Shown: positions 21,967-32,500 of the stretch, piece after piece
Layout of the letters: each line of letters opens with the position of its first letter
How positions within the stretch are numbered: position 1 is the stretch's first letter
Assembly (NCBI GenBank): GCA_951801675.1
Contig: CATONX010000019.1
Coordinates: forward strand, 1 to 47,255
Source of the DNA: an uncultured Eubacteriales bacterium
GTDB taxonomy: Bacteria > Bacillota > Clostridia > Oscillospirales > Acutalibacteraceae
Direction of reading: 5' to 3'
DNA length: 47,255 nt
Notes under the pieces: model-generated
Seen by the model: the letters and a program-made list of their open reading frames with translations, nothing else
What the model was told of the DNA's origin: nothing
Database searches by the model: none
Translations under genes and position numbers: made by a program

Positions 21967-23187
21967 ATGCACAGCATGTATTATTGGCTCTGGCTGCAAA
22001 GGGCACTGGGTGTAGGAAGCCGTAAGGTCCGCGCCGTGCATTCTGCTTACAGTTCGCTCGAAGAGTTTTACCAGGGAGGAAGCACCCTCTGGAAAGAAAC
22101 CGGGTTCTTTACGCCCAAGGAGCTTAAGTGCCTTGGGGAAATCACGCCCCAATCGGTTACGCCGATTATTAAGGATTGCATCCGGCTCCATTATCACATT
22201 TTGACCCCGGACCATCCCAAATACCCCAAGCGCCTGCTCACCCTGCCGGATTATCCGGCGGCCCTCTATGTGTGGGGCGACCTGTGTGAAGTAGACGATG
22301 AGGTGTTGATTGCGGTTGTGGGAACCAGAGGCTGCACGCCCTACGGCCAGCAGGTGGCTATGCAGATTTCCGCCACCATGGCGAAGGCCGGGGTTGTAGT
22401 TGTCAGCGGCGGCGCTTACGGGGTGGACACCATTGCCCACAAAGGCGCCCTGAAAGCGGGCGGGAGAACCATTGCGGTGCTGGCCGGCGGTATCAACGCG
22501 GGTCAGCTGGTGGGAAACGAGGAGCTGCGCCGTCAGATCGTGGAACAGCAGGGCGCGGTCCTGTCCGAGTACCCGCCGGGCGCGCCCATCGGTCGAAACG
22601 CCTTTCCCATCCGAAACCGGCTCATGTCCGGCCTGTCTTTGGGCACCTTGGTGGTGGAGGCAGGCGAGCGAAGCGGCGCGCTCATCACCGCCAACTGGGC
22701 AAACGAACAGGGCCGGGACGTGTTTGCCATTCCCGGCAGCGTCATGAGCCCCACGTCGCTGGGCTGCAACCGGCTGATTGCCCAAGGGGCCAAGCCGGTG
22801 GCCTGCGCCTACGACATCTTAGAAGAATATATCGACCAGTATCCGCATAGGATAAGCCTGAAAATCGCCGGCGTCAAGGAATCGGCCAGCCCGGTTACGC
22901 CGCCGGCTCCGGGAAAACCCCAAAAGCGGCAGGCTGCCGCCAAGCCCGATTTTGCGCCCGAGAAAAAAACGGAGACGCCCCGGGCAAACGAAGCTATGCT
23001 CACGCTGTCCGACGGGGCGAAGGCGCTCTATGCAGTCCTTCCCTGCGAGCCTGCCCACATCAACGACCTGGCCGCCGCGGCAAAGGTCGAGGTGCGCAAG
23101 GCGCTTGCCGCCATGACCGAGCTTGAAATCGCGTCGTTGGCCCAGTCGCTCCCAGGGCGGCGCTTTTGCCGCAAACCCAACCGATAA
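21967..23187 (+). CDS. dprA: DNA-processing protein DprA
   Basis: 406 aa. Loads RecA on incoming single-stranded DNA during transformation. The Rossmann-like core runs from VVGTRGCTPYGQQ through VVSGGAYGVDTIAH and RSGALITANWANEQGRDVFAIPG, all diagnostic. The ~70 C-terminal residues are a winged helix (DprA C domain) after a Pro/Lys-rich linker. An N-terminal helical domain precedes the core. The start ATG at 21967 has only a distant purine stretch; an ATG at 21976 is an alternative. It lies next to topA, as in many bacteria. No other competence genes are in the window. Confidence 0.95.
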   Translation: MHSMYYWLWLQRALGVGSRKVRAVHSAYSSLEEFYQGGSTLWKETGFFTPKELKCLGEITPQSVTPIIKDCIRLHYHILTPDHPKYPKRLLTLPDYPAALYVWGDLCEVDDEVLIAVVGTRGCTPYGQQVAMQISATMAKAGVVVVSGGAYGVDTIAHKGALKAGGRTIAVLAGGINAGQLVGNEELRRQIVEQQGAVLSEYPPGAPIGRNAFPIRNRLMSGLSLGTLVVEAGERSGALITANWANEQGRDVFAIPGSVMSPTSLGCNRLIAQGAKPVACAYDILEEYIDQYPHRISLKIAGVKESASPVTPPAPGKPQKRQAAAKPDFAPEKKTETPRANEAMLTLSDGAKALYAVLPCEPAHINDLAAAAKVEVRKALAAMTELEIASLAQSLPGRRFCRKPNR

Positions 23188-23232
23188 CCCCTGTTTTGAA
23201 ACAGGAAAATGATACACAAGGATGGTAATTTC

Positions 23233-25338
23233 ATGTCTGATTTGGTCATTGTGGAATCTCCCGCCAAAGCCAAAACCATTAAAAAGTACCTAGGAAAGAA
23301 CTACGAAGTCATCGCTTCCATGGGCCATATCCGTGACCTTCCCAAATCCAAGCTGGGCGTGGATGTGGAGCATGATTTTCAGCCTCTGTATACCGAGATC
23401 AAGGGGAAGGAGGAGCTGATTCAGGAGCTGAAGGACGCCGCCCAAAAAAGTGACAAGGTCTATCTCGCCACCGACCCCGACCGGGAAGGAGAGGCAATTT
23501 CCTGGCACCTGGCGGAGCTTCTTAACCTGGATGAGCACGCCTCCAACCGGGTGACCTTCAACGAGATCACCAAGTCCGGCGTGCAGGCGGGCATGGCCCA
23601 TCCCCGTCAGATCGACGAGGACTTGGTCAACGCCCAGCAGGCCCGGCGTATCCTTGACCGGATCGTGGGCTATAAGATCAGCCCCTTTCTCTGGCGCAAG
23701 GTGCGAAGAGGCCTTTCCGCCGGGCGGGTCCAGTCGGTAGCGGTGCGGCTGATTGTGGACCGGGAAGAGGAAATCAAGAAGTTTAAACCCCAGGAATACT
23801 GGACGCTGGACGCAAAGCTCTTAAAGAAGGGGACCAAAAAGCCCTTTGCCGCCCTTTTTTACGGAGACCAGAAGGGCAAAATCAAAATTAAGAACAAGGA
23901 ACAGGCGGATGAGATTCTAAAGAATCTCGAGGGCGCTACCTATCAGGTTGCCAAGCTGAAAAAAGGCGTGCGCCGCAAATCCCCCGCGCCGCCCTTTATC
24001 ACCTCCACCATGCAGCAGGACGCTTCCCGTAAGCTGGGCTTCCAGGCCAGGCGTACCATGAAGGCGGCCCAGGAGCTGTACGAAGGTGTGGAAGTGGCCG
24101 GGATGGGCGCCATGGGTCTGATCACCTACATGCGTACCGACTCGCTGCGCATCGCGGACGAGGCGCGGGACGCGTCCGCCGCCTATATTAAAGAAACCTA
24201 CGGGGACAAGTACTTGCCGGAGAAGCCCCGTGTGTTCAAAAGCCGCGCCTCCGCCCAGGACGGCCACGAAGCCATCCGCCCCACCATGCCGAGTCTGACC
24301 CCCGCCCAGGTGAAAGACAGCCTTTCCCTGGACCAGTATAAGCTTTATAAGCTCATCTGGGAGCGGTTTATCGCCAGCCAGATGGCAAACGCCGTGTACG
24401 ACACGGTGGCGGCGGACATTTCGGCGGGGGACTATCTGTTCAAGGCCTCCGGCCATACCGTGCGCTTCGACGGCTTTACCGTCCTCTACGAAGAAAGCAA
24501 GGACGAGGAGGAAGAGGCGGGCACCATGCTGCCGCCTCTGGAAAAGGACGAGGTGCTGCGCCTAAAAGAGCTCAAAGGCAACCAGCACTTTACCCAGCCG
24601 CCTCCCCGGTTTACGGAGGCGTCCCTCATTAAGGCGCTGGAGGAAAACGGCATCGGCCGCCCGTCCACCTATGCGCCCACCATCACCACTATCTTGGCAA
24701 GGGACTATGTGGAGCGGGAAGGGAAGGCGTTAAAGCCCACCGTGCTCGGAGACGTGACCACCAAGCTGATGAAGGACCTGTTTCAAAACATTGTGGACGT
24801 AAAGTTCACCGCCAATATGGAGCACGATCTCGACGAAGTGGAAGCGGGAGAGAAAAACTGGGTGGAGACCCTTCACGACTTCTACGGCGGCTTTGAGAAT
24901 ACCCTGGAGGAAGCGGAAAAGCAGATGGACGGCACCCGGGTGAAAATCCCGGATGAGGAAACCGACATTGTGTGCGAGAAATGCGGGCGCAAGATGGTCA
25001 TCAAGCTCGGACGGTTCGGTAAGTTCCTGGCCTGCCCGGGATACCCCGAATGCAAGAATACCAAGAAGCTCGTCAAGGAAACCGGCGGCTTTTGTCCGAA
25101 ATGCGGCGCCAGGATGATCGAGAGAAAGTCCAAAAAGGGCCGGCCTTACTACGGCTGTGAAAACTATAAGGACTGCGGCTTTATGACGTGGGACCTGCCC
25201 ATTGCGGAGAAGTGTCCCAAGTGCGGCAAGAGCCTGTTCCAGAAAAAAGGCAAGATGGCGAAAATCTACTGTGCTTCGGAAGAGTGCGACTATGAGCGGC
25301 CGGTGGAAAAGGCCGCCAAGAAGACGGAGGAGCAATGA
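23233..25338 (+). CDS. topA: DNA topoisomerase I
   Basis: 701 aa. Relaxes negative supercoils. The TOPRIM domain starts LVIVESPAKAKTIKKYLG, with DPDREGEAISWHL; the catalytic Tyr299 is in GLITYMRTDS. The C-terminus has three Cys4 zinc ribbons (each CxxCG ... C ... C). The chosen start MSDLVIV (23233) matches the family; an in-frame ATG 24 bp upstream gives an atypical extension. Its stop overlaps the trmFO start (ATGA). Confidence 0.97.
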   Translation: MSDLVIVESPAKAKTIKKYLGKNYEVIASMGHIRDLPKSKLGVDVEHDFQPLYTEIKGKEELIQELKDAAQKSDKVYLATDPDREGEAISWHLAELLNLDEHASNRVTFNEITKSGVQAGMAHPRQIDEDLVNAQQARRILDRIVGYKISPFLWRKVRRGLSAGRVQSVAVRLIVDREEEIKKFKPQEYWTLDAKLLKKGTKKPFAALFYGDQKGKIKIKNKEQADEILKNLEGATYQVAKLKKGVRRKSPAPPFITSTMQQDASRKLGFQARRTMKAAQELYEGVEVAGMGAMGLITYMRTDSLRIADEARDASAAYIKETYGDKYLPEKPRVFKSRASAQDGHEAIRPTMPSLTPAQVKDSLSLDQYKLYKLIWERFIASQMANAVYDTVAADISAGDYLFKASGHTVRFDGFTVLYEESKDEEEEAGTMLPPLEKDEVLRLKELKGNQHFTQPPPRFTEASLIKALEENGIGRPSTYAPTITTILARDYVEREGKALKPTVLGDVTTKLMKDLFQNIVDVKFTANMEHDLDEVEAGEKNWVETLHDFYGGFENTLEEAEKQMDGTRVKIPDEETDIVCEKCGRKMVIKLGRFGKFLACPGYPECKNTKKLVKETGGFCPKCGARMIERKSKKGRPYYGCENYKDCGFMTWDLPIAEKCPKCGKSLFQKKGKMAKIYCASEECDYERPVEKAAKKTEEQ

Positions 25339-26645
25339 ACAGGGTTACGGTAATCGGTGCGGGCCTCGCCGGGTGCGAGGCGGCACGGCAGCTGACGAAA
25401 GCGGGAATCCCCGTCACCCTGCTCGAGCAAAAGCCGGTCCAGTTTTCCCCGGCCCATCGGTCGGCGAATTTTGGAGAGCTGGTTTGCTCCAATTCCCTCA
25501 AAGCCATGCGCTTAGAAAGCGCGGGCGGGCTGTTAAAAGCGGAGATGGAGCGGCTGGGTTCAATTTGTATCCAGGCGGCGAAAGCCTGCCGGGTACCTGC
25601 CGGCGGCGCGCTGGCGGTGGACCGGGATCAGTTTTCCAGCCTTCTTACGAAAGCCATGGAAGAGGATCCGCTCATTACCGTGGAGCGCCGCCCGGTATCC
25701 GCGCTGCCAGAGGACGGGGTCACCATCGTGGCCACCGGGCCGCTGACGGCGGGGGCGTTTGCCAAAGCGGTGGAGGAAAAGGTGGGGGAAGGGTATTTGA
25801 GCTTTTACGATGCGGCCGCCCCCATCGTTACGGCCGAGTCGGTGGACATGAAAAGCGCCTTCGCCGCCTCCCGGTACGACCGGGGGGAGGACGATTATAT
25901 CAATTGCCCCATGAACAAGGAAGAATACGAGGCTTTTTATGAGGCGCTCATCCACGCCGAGAGCGCGACTCTCCACGCCTTTGACAAGCCCAACGTCTAC
26001 GAGGGCTGCATGCCCATCGAGATTATGGCCAAGCGCGGGCCGGACACCATCCGCTACGGCCCCTTAAAGCCGGTGGGGCTGCGCGACCCGCGTACCGGGC
26101 ACCGGCCCTGGGCGGTGGTGCAGCTTCGCAGAGAGAACGCCGAGGGGACCCTTTATAACCTGGTGGGGTTTCAGACGAATTTGAAATTCTCCGAGCAGAA
26201 GCGGGTGTTCTCCATGATACCGGCTCTTCTAAATGCGGAGTTTGCCCGGTACGGGGTGATGCACCGCAACAGCTTCTTAGATTCCCCCAAGCTCCTAAAC
26301 CCCGACCAAAGCCTGAAAACCGACCAAAACCTCTTTTTCGCCGGGCAGATTACCGGGGTGGAGGGGTACATGGAATCGGCTATGTCGGGCATCTGGGCGG
26401 GAATCCATGCCGCAAGACGGGTGCTAGGGAAGGAACCGGTGCTGCCGGGGCCCGACACCATGTCGGGAGCGCTTTTGCATTTTATCACGGCTGGGAGCAC
26501 GGCGAAATTCGAGCCCATGGGGGCGAATTTCGGCATTCTCCCCTCTCTGCCCGAGCACATCCGGGACAAAAAGCTGCGGTATGGAGCGCTTGCAAAGCGG
26601 GCGCTTTTGAGCCTGGAAGAAACGGCGCAAAAGCTTGAGGAATAA
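25335..26645 (+). CDS. trmFO: tRNA m5U54 methyltransferase, folate/FAD-dependent
   Basis: 436 aa. Makes ribothymidine at position 54 of tRNA from methylenetetrahydrofolate. GAGLAGCEAARQLTKAGIPV binds FAD, followed by LEQKPVQFSPAH and LVCSNSLKA, which are signatures of the TrmFO/Gid family; QITGVEGYMESAMSGIWAG is the conserved C-terminal part. It overlaps topA by 4 bp, an order common in Gram-positive bacteria. Confidence 0.97.
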   Translation: MNRVTVIGAGLAGCEAARQLTKAGIPVTLLEQKPVQFSPAHRSANFGELVCSNSLKAMRLESAGGLLKAEMERLGSICIQAAKACRVPAGGALAVDRDQFSSLLTKAMEEDPLITVERRPVSALPEDGVTIVATGPLTAGAFAKAVEEKVGEGYLSFYDAAAPIVTAESVDMKSAFAASRYDRGEDDYINCPMNKEEYEAFYEALIHAESATLHAFDKPNVYEGCMPIEIMAKRGPDTIRYGPLKPVGLRDPRTGHRPWAVVQLRRENAEGTLYNLVGFQTNLKFSEQKRVFSMIPALLNAEFARYGVMHRNSFLDSPKLLNPDQSLKTDQNLFFAGQITGVEGYMESAMSGIWAGIHAARRVLGKEPVLPGPDTMSGALLHFITAGSTAKFEPMGANFGILPSLPEHIRDKKLRYGALAKRALLSLEETAQKLEE

Positions 26646-26688
26646 GCATCTTTCCCAAAGGAACAAGACGGAAAGGAAGCGTAACGTT

Positions 26689-27681
26689 ATGAAAATCATC
26701 GTGGACGCCTTTGGCGGCGACAACGCGCCGCTGGAAATACTAAAGGGAAGCGCTGCGGCGGTGGCCGCTTACGGGTGCGACATTTTGTTGTGCGGCGACG
26801 AAAGCGTTATCCGCAAGGTGGCGGCAGACAATCAGATTTCCCTTGCGGGCATGGAGATCGTCCATGCGCCGGACGTGATTTCCATGGAGGACGAGCCGGG
26901 AGAAGTGGTCAAGTCCAAGAAAGACTGCTCCATGGCCGAGGGCCTGCGCAGGCTCGCCGCCGGGGAAGGGGATGCATTCGTGTCCGCCGGGTCCACCGGC
27001 GCCCTGCTCATCGGCTCGACTCTGCTTGTCAAGCGCATCAAGGGCATCAAGCGGTGCGCTCTGGCCCCGATTTTGCCCTGTGACAACGGGTTTTACATGC
27101 TCATCGACGGGGGCGCCAACGTGGAATGCCGTGCGGAGATGCTCGAGCAGTTCGGCATTATGGGCAGCGCCTATATGGAAAAGGTCATGGGGATAAAGGC
27201 GCCCAAGGTCGGCCTTGCAAACGTAGGCACCGAGCCCACCAAGGGCGGCGAGCTGCAGCACGAGGCGTTTTCTCTGCTTTCTAAGGCGCCGGTTAACTTT
27301 ATCGGCAACGTGGAGGCCAGGGATTTTCCGGCGGGCGTGTGCGACGTGCTGGTGGCGGACGGGTTTACCGGAAACGTCATCCTAAAGCTGACTGAAGGAG
27401 TAGCGGGCACCTTGTTCGGGAATATAAAGGGCATTTTGAAGGCAAACTTAAAGGGAAAGCTGGCCGCGGCTATGATTATGCCGGGGCTCAAAGCCTTCAA
27501 AAAGCGGATGGACACCGACGAATACGGCGGCGCGCCCCTGCTTGGCACTTCTAAGCCGGTTTTCAAGGCCCACGGAAGCTCCAACGCCTACGCCTTCCAG
27601 AACGCCATCCGTTTGGCCTGTGACTTTGCCAAGGGGAACGTCATCGGTACCATTGAGAAAAGCCTGCAGGAGAGCAAATAG
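26689..27681 (+). CDS. plsX: Phosphate acyltransferase PlsX
   Basis: 330 aa. Converts acyl-ACP to acyl-phosphate, starting phospholipid synthesis with PlsY. The start IIVDAFGGDNAPLEILKG and internal STGALLIGSTL, DGGANVECR and VADGFTGNVILKLTEG match PlsX. The ATG at 26689 follows AAAGGAAG; an upstream ATG overlapping trmFO was rejected. The usual downstream acpP is missing between plsX and rnc. Confidence 0.97.
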   Translation: MKIIVDAFGGDNAPLEILKGSAAAVAAYGCDILLCGDESVIRKVAADNQISLAGMEIVHAPDVISMEDEPGEVVKSKKDCSMAEGLRRLAAGEGDAFVSAGSTGALLIGSTLLVKRIKGIKRCALAPILPCDNGFYMLIDGGANVECRAEMLEQFGIMGSAYMEKVMGIKAPKVGLANVGTEPTKGGELQHEAFSLLSKAPVNFIGNVEARDFPAGVCDVLVADGFTGNVILKLTEGVAGTLFGNIKGILKANLKGKLAAAMIMPGLKAFKKRMDTDEYGGAPLLGTSKPVFKAHGSSNAYAFQNAIRLACDFAKGNVIGTIEKSLQESK

Positions 27682-27715
27682 CCTTACGCGTTTTTCCTGG
27701 ATTCGGGGCGGTCTA

Positions 27716-27745
27716 TTGACAAAGCCGGCCCGGGACTTTTATCAT
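27716..27745 (+). promoter_or_regulatory. Promoter upstream of rnc
   Basis: TTGACA (27716-27721), an 18-bp spacer and TATCAT (27740-27745) in the 199-bp plsX-rnc gap. Confidence 0.65.
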
Positions 27746-27880
27746 AGAAGAAAGCATACGGTTTCGTTTCATTTTTGCCGGTATTCCCGGAGAATGGGGG
27801 TACCGGCAATCGGTATTTTGACCGCTTGGCCGCAGACAGGCGGCCGAAGGGGAAAACAAGAGGAAAAGGAGGCGTGTCAC

Positions 27881-28558
27881 ATGAAGGAACTGCAAAAGAA
27901 AATCGGGTATACCTTCCAAGACGAAGGCCTGCTCAAAACGGCGCTGACCCATTCGTCCTATGCTAACGAGGGGAAAAAGGGCGGGGTGAGCAACGAACGT
28001 CTGGAATTTCTGGGGGACTCGGTGCTGAGCATCGTGGTGTCCGACTATCTTTACCGCAGCTACGAGACCCAGCCGGAAGGAGAACTGACCCGAATGCGGG
28101 CGGCCTTGGTGTGCGAAAAGTCCCTCTGCCGCTTTGCAAGGGAAATCGATTTGGGCAAGTACCTGCTTTTGGGCAAAGGCGAGCAGCACACCGGCGGACG
28201 GGAGCGGCCTTCGGTGCTGGCGGACGCGTTTGAGGCGGTCATCGCCGCGATCTACCTGGACGGAGGCATGGAACCCGCCCGGCGGCACATTATGCGATTT
28301 GTCAAAGAGGAAAGCACCGGGAACGCGAAGCCTTTCCGGGATTACAAGACCACCCTTCAGGAGATTGTTCAGCAAAATCCAGGTGAAAGCCTGAGCTATG
28401 TCCTGACGGGTGAGAGCGGGCCGGACCATGACAAGCGCTTTACCGTAGAGGTGTTTTTAAATTCCAACTGCATCGGCAAGGGAAGCGGGCACAGTAAGAA
28501 GGAAGCGGAGCAGCAGGCGGCAAGAGAAGCGCTGCATTTGATGGGCTGCGACAAGTGA
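27881..28558 (+). CDS. rnc: Ribonuclease III
   Basis: 225 aa. Cleaves double-stranded RNA, including rRNA precursors. The catalytic signature NERLEFLGDSVL is at residues 38-49; ADAFEAVIAAIYLDGG is the second metal-binding helix; the last ~70 residues are a dsRNA-binding domain (DYKTTLQEIVQ...). ATG at 27881 follows AAAAGGAGG. Its stop overlaps the GTG start of the next gene. Confidence 0.97.
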   Translation: MKELQKKIGYTFQDEGLLKTALTHSSYANEGKKGGVSNERLEFLGDSVLSIVVSDYLYRSYETQPEGELTRMRAALVCEKSLCRFAREIDLGKYLLLGKGEQHTGGRERPSVLADAFEAVIAAIYLDGGMEPARRHIMRFVKEESTGNAKPFRDYKTTLQEIVQQNPGESLSYVLTGESGPDHDKRFTVEVFLNSNCIGKGSGHSKKEAEQQAAREALHLMGCDK

Positions 28559-29553
28559 AGCACGCAAACGTGGCTATTTTTGTCCCCCACGCAGGCTGCC
28601 CGTATGCCTGCAGCTTCTGCGACCAGCGGCGTATCTCCGGGCAGGCGCAGATCCCCACGCCCGAAACGGTGCGAAAGACAGCCGAACAGGCGCTAAGGGA
28701 CCTGGGCACCCGCGCGAAAGATAGCGAGCTTGCCTTTTTCGGCGGTAGCTTTACTGCGATGGACCGCGATGTCATGTGCGGCCTATTGGAGGCGGCGCGG
28801 GACTATGTAGGCGAGGGGAAGATGTCCGGCATCCGGGTTTCCACCCGGCCCGACGCGGTGGATGAAGAAGTGCTTGGCCTATTAAAGGCGTACGGCGTTA
28901 CCGCGGTGGAGCTGGGCGCCCAGAGCATGGACGATGGGGTACTCGAGAAAAACGGGCGGGGCCATACCGCCCAGGACGTTAGAGAAGCGGCCGCACGGAT
29001 TCAGAAAGCGGGGCTTTCTCTAGGCCTTCAGATGATGACCGGCCTCTACGGGGACACCGACGACGGCGCCCGGCGTACCGCCGAAGAGCTGGCGGCGTTA
29101 AAACCGGACACGGTGCGCATTTACCCCGCGGTGGTGATGGAGGGGACCCCTCTTGCCGACTGGTACGTAGAAGGCCGGTACACGCCGCCGGGGCTTTGGG
29201 AGACGGTGGCCCTCTGCGCCGGGCTTCTGGATTTCTTTGAGGAGCGGCACATCCGAGTCATCCGGGTGGGGCTGCACGCCGAGGCTTCTATGCAGGAGCA
29301 CCGGCTCGCAGGGCCCTGGCATCCGGCTTTCGGGGAACTTTGCGAGAACGAACGGTTCTTTTGCCGGGCAGAGAGACTGCTGAGCGGCCGTAAACCGGGG
29401 CACTATTGCATCCAAACCAATCCAAAGGACCAATCGAAAATGACGGGACAGAAAAAACGCAACCTGGCCCGGCTACAGGAACTAGGCTTCTCCTGCAAGG
29501 TCGTCCCCGAAGAAGGGGTGAAGGCGGGAGAACTTCGAATCACTTGTACATAG
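28555..29553 (+). CDS. Radical SAM protein, Elp3-like without acetyltransferase domain
   Basis: 332 aa. The cluster motif CPYACSFC (Cys15, Cys19, Cys22, CxxxCxxC) binds a [4Fe-4S] cluster and S-adenosylmethionine. The following DQRRISGQAQIPTPE and VELGAQSMDDGVL resemble the radical SAM half of the elongator protein Elp3. Eukaryotic and archaeal Elp3 (about 550 aa) carry a GNAT domain that is absent here, so the reaction is unknown; a tRNA modification role is only a guess. Start GTG at 28555 overlaps rnc (GTGA) and it lies just before smc, an order seen in other clostridia. Confidence 0.85.
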   Translation: MKHANVAIFVPHAGCPYACSFCDQRRISGQAQIPTPETVRKTAEQALRDLGTRAKDSELAFFGGSFTAMDRDVMCGLLEAARDYVGEGKMSGIRVSTRPDAVDEEVLGLLKAYGVTAVELGAQSMDDGVLEKNGRGHTAQDVREAAARIQKAGLSLGLQMMTGLYGDTDDGARRTAEELAALKPDTVRIYPAVVMEGTPLADWYVEGRYTPPGLWETVALCAGLLDFFEERHIRVIRVGLHAEASMQEHRLAGPWHPAFGELCENERFFCRAERLLSGRKPGHYCIQTNPKDQSKMTGQKKRNLARLQELGFSCKVVPEEGVKAGELRITCT

Positions 29554-29568
29554 AAAGGCGGAACTGGT

Positions 29569-32500
29569 GTGCTGTTAAAATCCCTTGAACTGCAGGGCTT
29601 TAAATCCTTCGCGGACAAGACCACCCTGACCTTCGGCCAGGGCGTCACGGCGGTGGTAGGCCCCAACGGCTCCGGCAAAAGCAACATCAGCGACGCGGTA
29701 CGCTGGGTGCTGGGCGAGCAGTCCTCCCGCCAGCTGCGGGGTGCGCGCATGGAGGACGTGGTCTTTGTGGGCACCTCCACCCGCAAGGCCAAGGGCTTTG
29801 CGGAAGTGTCCCTGACCATCGACAACGCGGACCGCAGCCTCAACTTCGACAGCGACGACGGGCGGGTCACCCGGCGGTACTACCGGTCGGGCGAGTCGGA
29901 CTATCTGCTAAACGGCGCGGCGGTGCGGCTCAAGGACGTGCACGAGCTTTTTATGGATACCGGCCTTGGCCGGGACGGGTATTCCATCATCGGCCAGGGC
30001 AAGATTGCCGACATTGTAGGCTCTAAATCGGACGAACGCCGGGAAATCTTCGAGGAAGCGGCGGGCATCTCCAAATACCGCTACCGCAAAATCGAAGCCG
30101 AGCGCCGCCTTTCTGCGGCGGAAGAAAATCTCGTCCGGCTGCTGGACATTTTGAAGGAGCTGGAAGGCCGGGTGGAGCCGCTCAAAGAGCAGGCGGCCAA
30201 GGCGGAGAAATTTCTAACGTTGTCCAGCGAGAAAAAGGAGCTGGAAATCGGCATTTGGGTCAAAAGCCTCAGCAGGGCCAAAGAAGTCCTCTTGGAGCAG
30301 GAGCATAAGCTCTTGTCCGCCCGCAGCCAGCACGAGGGCGTGGAGGGAAAGCTTTCCGATCTGGAAAGGGAAATCGAAGAGGTACAGATCGAGTCGGGCC
30401 GGCTGGCGGCCGCTATCGACGAGGTGCGCCGGTCGGTTTCCTCGCTGGAAGAGCAGGCGGTGCGCACCGAAGGGGAAGGAAACGTCCTCAAGAACACGGT
30501 GGAGCACAACTTGGCTTCCATCCAGCGCATCGAAGGAGAAATCGCGGCCAGCAGCCAGTCAGGGGAAGAGCTGCGCGGGCAGATGGCTGAATATGAGGAA
30601 AAAATCAAGAAGGGTGAGCAAACGGCGGTGGAAAAGACCGCCCGGCTCAACGAGTGCACCGCCCGGATGCAGGAGCTGCTCGAACAAAACCTAGGCCATT
30701 CCGAGCAGATGGACCGTTTAAGTAAGGACCTTGCCGTGCTCACTCAGAAGGACGCGGATGCGCGCATCACGTCCATCACCGCCCGGTCGGAGCTGGAAAG
30801 CATCGAAGCGCGGCAGAAAACGCTCGATGAGTCCCAGCAGGCGGCAACGCTGACCAAGGACGCCCTGCTGCGGGAGCTGACGGAAATCCAGGACGGGCTC
30901 AAGGAACTGGACGGGCACATGGAAAGCCTGCAAAACGCCGCCAAGGGCTATCAAATCCGCCTGGAAAGCCGCCAGAAGCGGTTGGACGGGCAACGACAGC
31001 TGGCGGACAAGCTTTCCTTGGATGCAAACGAAATGCACCGGCGGGCAAAGCTGCTCGAGGACCTGGAACGAAACCTGGAGGGGTTTGCGTATTCGGTCAA
31101 AAATGTGATGAAGCAAGCGTCCCACGGGGCGCTGCGGGGTATACTAGGTCCGGTGTCCCGGCTTATCACCGTGCCGGGAGAATACGCCCAGGCCATCGAA
31201 ACGGCGCTGGGCGGCGCCATGCAGAACATTGTCACCGAGGACGAGAACGCCGCGAAAACAGCCATCGCCTATTTAAAGCGGGGCGACGGCGGCCGTGCCA
31301 CCTTCCTGCCGGTCACCTCCGTCAAGGGAAACCGGCTTTACGAGAAAGGGCTTGACGACTGCTATGGGTTTGTGGGAATCGCCGCGGGACTTGTGGAATA
31401 TGACCCGAAATTCGAGGGCATTGTCGCTTCGTTGCTTGGACGGGTGGCGGTGGCGGAGGATTTGGACTGCGCCATTGCCATCGCCAAGCGGTATTCCTAT
31501 AAATTCCGGGTGGTAACCTTAGACGGCCAGGTGGTTAACGCCGGCGGTTCTTTGACCGGCGGCTCTCATACGAAGAACGCGGGGCTTTTGAGCCGGCGCA
31601 GCGAGATCGAGAAAATCAAGGGGCAGGCGAAAAGCTTGGAAGGGCAGGCGGCAGCAGCCCGGCAAAAGCAGCAGGTTTTTGCCGAAGAGCTGGCCGCGTC
31701 TCAGGCGGAGCTTTCCGGCGTCAAAGGGGAAATCGCCACCGCCCAGGAAGACCACATCCGCTTTGAGGCGGAGCAAAAGCGGGTGGAGAGCCAGCTTTTG
31801 ACCGCCGAGCAAAACCTGCGGTCTATTGAAGTACAGCACACCCTTCTGACCGAGAAAAAAGCAGAGCTGACGGCGGCGTTGGAAAACGTGGGCAAGGACG
31901 CTGCACAAATCGCCGCAAAGAAGGAGAAGGTCCAAGAGGAGCTGGCGGCGCTCACCGGCGGGCGGGAGGATTTGGACCGCCGCCGCGAGCAGCTTTCCGC
32001 CAAAAGCGAAACGTTGCGCCTGGAGCTTCTGGCAGTGGAAAAGGACGTGGAAGCGGCTAGAGAGTCCATCCGGCAGCTGGAGGAGCGAAAGAGCGCGCAG
32101 GCAAGGCACGCCCAGGAGCTCGAGCGGCAGAAAGCGGAGTTTCTCCAGAAAAACGAACAGCTGACCCAGGATATTACCCAGCGGCTGCAATCCGCCCGGG
32201 CTCTGCGCGAGCAAGCGGCCAGGGCGGAAAACGACATCCGCGAGAAAACCGAACAGCGGGAAGGCTGTAGCCGGCGTTTTCAGGAGCTGCGCGGGCAGGA
32301 AAAAGAGCAGTCGGACGAGCGCGAGCGCCTGGGCCGGGAGCTTGCCCGGCTGGAAGAGCGCAAAGCGGCCAGCCAGAAGGACTACGACGAGATCATCAAA
32401 AAGCTGTGGGATGAGTACGAGCTGACCCGGCGGGAGGCGGAGGAAACCGCCGCGCCGGTGGAAGACCTGCCCAAGGCCCAGAGGCGGCTGGGCGAAATCA

